From: Glomus cerebriforme
Lineage: Eukaryota; Glomeromycota; Glomeromycetes; Glomerales; Glomeraceae
Length of the DNA: 64,000 bases
NCBI GenBank assembly: GCA_003550305.1
Contig: QKYT01000052.1
Coordinates: forward strand, 233,095 to 297,094
Reading direction: 5' to 3'
A program made the translations under genes and the position numbers. Below, piece by piece: positions 59,855 through 64,000 of this stretch. The notes beneath the pieces were generated by a model. The model did not search any database. It had not been told where the DNA came from and worked only from the letters and a program-made list of their open reading frames with translations. Position 1 is the first letter of the stretch. Every line of letters starts with the position of its first letter.

Positions 59855-60100
59855 CAATGAGATTGTGGGAAGAGCACTGGGATGTAAGGGAAATTCAGAG
59901 CATACTAATATCTAAGGAGGTCTTACTTTCAGTCCTCACTCTAAGGATTTATGCTACATAAGTGCGATATGTTAGGATTTTCCTTTTGAATGGAGGTCTT
60001 AGTTTTGAGCTATTTAATTTTATTTGTTATTGTAAACCAGACAATGTCCATTGATTTACATAATAAAATTCATGTATTAATGTATCTTTAAAAAAAAAAA
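59855..60100 (+). mobile_element. 3' end of another element B copy, with poly-A
   Basis: Landmarks TCAGAGCATA, TATCTAAGGAGG and ACATAAGTGCGATA match the 3' part of the copy at 23310-24990 (about 24830-24890). The copy ends with AATAAAATTCATG..., a final CTTT and an 11-base A-run (60090-60100). The tail suggests that element B moves by retrotransposition. Confidence 0.65.
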
Positions 60101-60113
60101 TTATGCCAGTATA
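60101..60113. repeat. Target-site duplication, left copy
   Basis: TTATGCCAGTATA, preceded by a run of 11 A. The identical word, preceded by 10 A, is at 62187-62199. It bounds the inserted LINE. Confidence 0.85.
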
Positions 60114-62186
60114 TGATAGATATTTGGTACTTTATTAATCAAAAACATTTGGATGTACAATTTATTAAAATTAGAGATCATTTGGGTATTGAAGGCAATG
60201 ACACTGCAGATTATTTATTTAAATTAGATGTTAATTCTAATCTCTTCATTACCACTCACCCTTTATATTATAGGGCACAACTACCACATTCTATTTTATG
60301 GAATAACAAGTTACCGATAGACTATAATCCAAGAAAATTCTTGAAAACTTTACATGACATTTCTATTGGATCTAAATGGGCTTTTCAATATTATAATTTT
60401 GATATTTAAGATTCAACTTATTCTTTTGCTGAATGGTCATTTTTATGGTCTTCATTCGTGACATGTAACAACAATCTTTGTTTCAATAGTAATATTCACT
60501 GTTCTTTCATTTACCAATTGAAACTCTCCAATTTATTATTTCCAATAGGCAACATTTTAGCAAAAAGGGATTCCAATTTCTACTCTTTTTTTCACTGTTT
60601 ATTCTGCTCTTGCAAAAAGAAAATGTTGTATCATATCACCTTATGCCCAGCACTAGAAAGTACTTGGTATAATATGAGGACTATATCAATATAATTAAAA
60701 CGATTTCTTAGCAGTTAGTTAAATGGACCCCAAAAGTACATCAAGACCCTGATATTGCCAAACAAATCATATTTTCAATAAATTTCTAGTTCTCTGAGTT
60801 CTTTTTCTCATTTGATATTACTGACGATAATGGAAACAATACTTTCCAGTTTTATTTATTATACTCCATTATCAGCAAATCTATATACAATTCTCTATAT
60901 AAAAGTGCAAGATCAAATAACTTAACATATTAGATATTGGATAGATTTATTTCGATATATATCAAAGAGTTTTATGATCAAGTATGAATACCTCGATGCA
61001 AATTGTTCAAGAATGGAAAGCTATTAATACGACATATATTCCAGTACAGAGTTTAGCTATTAGTACTCCTACTAATAGTTCCTCCATTAAGAATGTCTCC
61101 TTTTATAATAATGGTATTCCATATGATAAGTTTAATCACCCGATCATAGATAAACCAACAAGGTTATACCAAGCTGCTCTTAATAGATTCCAGGTTGTTC
61201 AAAAGTTTCTGAAGTCAGATATCATTCAAGAGAATTTTTTCTTCAAGAAGATTCACTGATTATTAAACAAAATTCAAAGTCTATATAGTAAAGAAGTTCT
61301 ACAGTTTGTTAGCCTATGAGAAAATTCAGAGAAAAATAACACTACAGTGTATACAACCTAGTCTCAGTAACAAAATTTGATAAAAGTTAAATCACTACTA
61401 CTTATTCAAAAAAAAAAGATAAACATAAAGTATAAACATACAATAATATAACAGATTAAGCTTAATAAACTTATGTTTTTAAATTTCCTGTAAAATATTT
61501 TTTAATAAAATAGTAGTAATTCAAAGTTGGAATATTTTACTATTAAATTAAATATTTGGCCATTTTTATTCTGACCAGAATTATACATAAATCTGGTCAA
61601 AATTACTTTTATTTAGTTATTAACTATATAAATTTGGCTAGAATTATGTATAATTTTGGCTAGAATTAAGAATTATAACTTAAATTATATAAATCTGACC
61701 AATAAAATTACAAGTTTAAGTATTATATAATATAAAAAATTTAGCTGCTTAAAAATTTTTTTGTTGGGACTAGGTTATATGTACTGTATTAGTAACTGTA
61801 GTAGTAACGAATCAGATAGGAATAATATATTAGATAGGAATAATAGATTAGATAGTAATAATAGATTAGATAATTTTTATAGTGATATTTTAAGAGATAT
61901 AGGTACCAATGCAAATTGCTTAGGTTTAATAAATAGGATAGATAGACAAGATAATTGTATTAATCTAGATAATTATTATGGAATATGGTCAGAAGATTAG
62001 AGGTAAAGCATAAGGACCAATTATATCAAGAGAAATTTGTTTACAATTTTCACCCTTACAAACCAATAATCTTACGTGATAAGTTACATTTTTCTATATA
62101 GAGGATGTATACATAATTTATAGAATATATTTGTCTTATGACACTTAATATAATAAATATGTTTAATTTGTCTTAGAAAAAAAAAA
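60114..62186 (+). mobile_element. 5'-truncated LINE with RNase H, poly-A tail
   Basis: The insert starts inside a reading frame (WYFINQKHLDVQFIKIRDH, then LGIEGNDTADYLFKLD) that is the end of an RNase H domain: the catalytic His is in RDHLGIEGN and the last catalytic Asp in TAD. After a stop, a second frame (60458-60694) carries a Cys/His cluster (CLFCSCKKKMLYHITLCPALE), as expected for the zinc-knuckle-like end of such LINE proteins. A further frame (60984-61259) and an AT-rich tail follow, with a short tandem repeat (AATAATAGATTAGATAG, about 61820-61870). The element ends in A(10). Stops show that it is dead. It sits between a perfect 13-base duplication, so the insertion boundary is certain. 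Confidence 0.8.
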
Positions 62187-62199
62187 TTATGCCAGTATA
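62187..62199. repeat. Target-site duplication, right copy
   Basis: TTATGCCAGTATA directly after the LINE poly-A, identical to 60101-60113. To its right the sequence continues into the next element B copy. Confidence 0.85.
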
Positions 62200-63185
62200 G
62201 GGGAGCAACTCTTTCTGTTGATCCCTATGCCCATTTCTCTGAAAATGTTTTGGATATTTCCAAAAAAATTTCCTAATGTTCTCTTTATAATAAAAATATT
62301 TTATTTTATTCATAAGTACTTTCTTATAATGGTACTTACCTAAAGAACTTTTATATAGATACTCTTTCTGTTATTATTTTTCTCCCCTAAATAATACTTC
62401 TTATTGGTTTTCTCTGAAAAGAAAAGTTGCACTTTTTGCCATTTTGACCTAAGAAAATAGTCTTTTAATCTTAGGAAAAGTTGTTCTACGCTGCTGAAAT
62501 TAATTAAAAAAGGTTAAAAAGTTTGAAATATAGTCTCCAGCATACCAAGTTTTTTTACAAATCAGGTTTATGATAACTACATCTTTTTCTAAGTTGATAC
62601 CTAGAGGGTCATTTGGCATTCTAAGATATCTCCTACGAGCACAAGACAGACAGATTGGACTTGTGACTGCTTTTGGTGATCCCAAAAGTGGGTCTAATAT
62701 AAAAATATTTTAAAAGTAAACAACTTTTTGCAAAGTTGACGTATGAGTTTGATGCAGCAGGGAGAGTCTTTTCTGGTGTATAAGTTTAGTGAAAAATCCT
62801 TTTTTTATAATTTTATAATTTTATTTTTATTAGTAAAAAGGTAGAAGAACATCAGGATTTTCAGGCTTATAAAGATAAATTTTGAACTGGCTTTAGATTT
62901 TCTGTATACTTTAAGAAACTATCTAACTTCTTTAATGCTAGATTTTTTTATAAATAGAGGAATGGTTCTTCTGGCAGAAGGTATAAAGGTACTGAAAATT
63001 TTGATAGATAGCTAATTATCTATTGATAATTGATTCTCTTGTTATAACATTTTCTTAGTTTTTATTTTACAGATAGTGATTCCTTTTTTTATTTCTTAAT
63101 GTAACATCATTATTTAGTTATTAGAAAATTTTTTTTAAAAAAAAAGAATAAAAAGTGTGGAAGATATTGGGTATAGTATTAGGTA
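62200..63185 (+). mobile_element. 5' part of element B, copy 3
   Basis: Landmarks match 23310-24130 in order: CCCATTTCTCTGAAAATGTTTT, AGAAAAGTTGCACTTTTTGC, GATTGGACTTGTGACTGC, GATAGCTAATTATC and AAAAAGTGTGGAAGATATTGGG. The copy stops at about 63185, where a GTTCAGTTC repeat begins. It is more AT-shifted than the copy at 23310. Confidence 0.7.
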
Positions 63186-63189
63186 GTGC

Positions 63190-63305
63190 TTCAAACGGTT
63201 CCAGTTCAAACTGAAAACTGAACCAAAACTGGCCAAAATTCCAGTTCAGTTCAGTTCAGTTCCTGGAACCAGAACTGAAAAATTCAGTTCAGATCGAACT
63301 GAAAC
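63190..63305. repeat. GTTCAGTTC/GAACTGAAC inverted simple repeat
   Basis: Direct copies of CAGTTCAGTTCAGTTC on one side and inverse GAACCAGAACTG and GAACTGAAA on the other, around CTGGAACCAG. The pattern looks like a once GC-rich GGTTCGGTTCGG / CCGAACC repeat in which CG became CA or TG. Confidence 0.65.
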
Positions 63306-63364
63306 TTAATAAAAAAGTGAAAAATGCAAAAATTTGAATAATTCGGCATGCACTAATCCATAAA

Positions 63365-63580
63365 ACATGAAATATAGCTCATTCGAATTATCTCAATGAG
63401 ACAAATCGAATGGTAGTAAAAAGCAAAATTCTAGCATCGATATTTCGTTCGCTATCGATGAAAATGTAAATTTCTTTAAGTACGATTTGCTGATGAAATA
63501 TCAATACCAAAGACATGAATTTAGTGTCATTCGATGCGTCTCTATGAGACGATTCCAATGAGCTATAAAGGTTAATATTG
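63365..63580. repeat. Foldback repeat, arms of about 75 bp
   Basis: The left arm (about 63368-63440, ATAGCTCATTCGAATTATC...AAATCGAATGGTA) is the imperfect inverse of the right arm (about 63500-63575, GTGTCATTCGATGCG...GATTCCAATGAGCTAT). Each arm contains its own short palindrome around TCTCAATGAGAC / TCTCTATGAGAC. Non-coding. Confidence 0.7.
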
Positions 63581-63620
63581 GATCACTAGAAGAGGAGTAA
63601 AATCAACAGTTTCAAAAATT

Positions 63621-64000
63621 CAGAATTTTAAATTTCAAAAATTTCAAAATGCTGACTCTGACTTTATATTTGATATTGTGCATCATCCATCCAGTGATTC
63701 AAATTTGATAAAACATAGCTTGTTGGAATCGTCTATTCAAGACGCATCAAATGGTACTAAAATTAATATTCTGGAATTAATTCATCAATCGCCACTAATG
63801 ATGTATTAGATAAAAGCATTAGGATACAATTAGCCATTGATATATCACCACTAAAGATCTGAATTTAGTATCATTCGCTGCGCTTTGAATAGACGATTCC
63901 AACAAGCTACGTTTTATCAAATTTGGATCACTGAATGGTGCACAATATCAAATATAATGTCGAAGTTAGCATTTTGAAATTTTTGAAATTTAAAATTCTG
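63621..64000. repeat. Large foldback palindrome at the window edge
   Basis: The arm at 63621-63765 starts CAGAATTTTAAATTTCAAAA; the last 150 bases of the window are its inverse and end TTTTGAAATTTTTGAAATTT then AAAATTCTG. The arms are highly similar and the loop is about 85 bp. The inner core (GTTGGAATCGTCTATTCAAG / CTTTGAATAGACGATTCCAA) is related to the smaller foldbacks at 63365 and 5205. The element probably ends at the window edge. Confidence 0.8.

Noticed and set aside
61761..62000. 79-residue frame with RNN(I/R)LD repeats
   Set aside because: The repeats come from a short AT-rich tandem repeat in the LINE tail; no support as an independent gene.

Overview
The window looks like nuclear DNA of a very AT-rich fungus, most likely an arbuscular mycorrhizal fungus (Glomeromycotina, Rhizophagus- or Gigaspora-like). 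The reasons are: genes broken by many short (about 50-100 bp) GT-AG introns with AT-rich flanks; lineage-typical gene families (paired BTB/POZ proteins, a PB1 protein, PPR remnants, an ADP-ribosylglycohydrolase); LINE and DDE transposase families that I remember as abundant in Rhizophagus; and roughly half the window being decayed repeats. The species cannot be fixed from this sequence alone. I hand-spliced the genes; where I give an intron chain, all exon phases close.

Layout. 1-7000 is repeat-rich: a possible gene end at the left edge, a heavily decayed DDE transposase (about 4200-6480) broken by a MITE and a foldback element, and twin hairpins. 7051-12477 (minus) is one large multi-exon gene of about 1,200 helical residues that I cannot name. 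12600-13720 holds PPR remnants. 13960-15426 (minus) is an intact, intronless secreted lectin/aerolysin-like protein with a C-terminal membrane anchor. 16000-28330 is a second repeat block: a second decayed transposase end, two MITEs, two copies of one non-coding element facing each other across a tandem array that contains a 375-base assembly gap, and a LINE ORF1 remnant.

28783-54224 is the gene-rich core: glutaminyl cyclase (+), a CsbD-like stress protein (-), BTB protein 1 (+), a PB1/UBA protein (-), BTB protein 2 (+), ASNSD1-type asparagine-synthetase-like protein (-), ADP-ribosylglycohydrolase (+), DEAH-box RNA helicase (-), a seven-helix receptor (+) and an LtrA-like membrane protein (+). 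A small two-exon gene (54847-55328, minus) encodes a predicted mitochondrial coiled-coil/tail-anchored protein. The genes do not form a pathway. Themes are stress and protein turnover (CsbD, PB1/UBA, BTB), signalling (receptor, ADP-ribose removal) and RNA processing (helicase).

55340-64000 is a third repeat block: a 724-bp pogo-type MITE, a polypurine minisatellite, a 5'-truncated LINE with RNase H sitting between a clear target-site duplication, further copies of the non-coding element, and a large foldback palindrome that ends at the window edge.

Most notable: (1) the dead transposases differ from the family pattern, as I recall it, almost only by C:G-to-T:A changes, which looks like RIP or extreme deamination; (2) the trefoil lectin plus aerolysin-like protein carries a C-terminal transmembrane anchor, an unusual architecture; (3) an apparent GC-AG intron of ASNSD1 carries a pogo-type MITE; (4) several nested insertions can be ordered in time.
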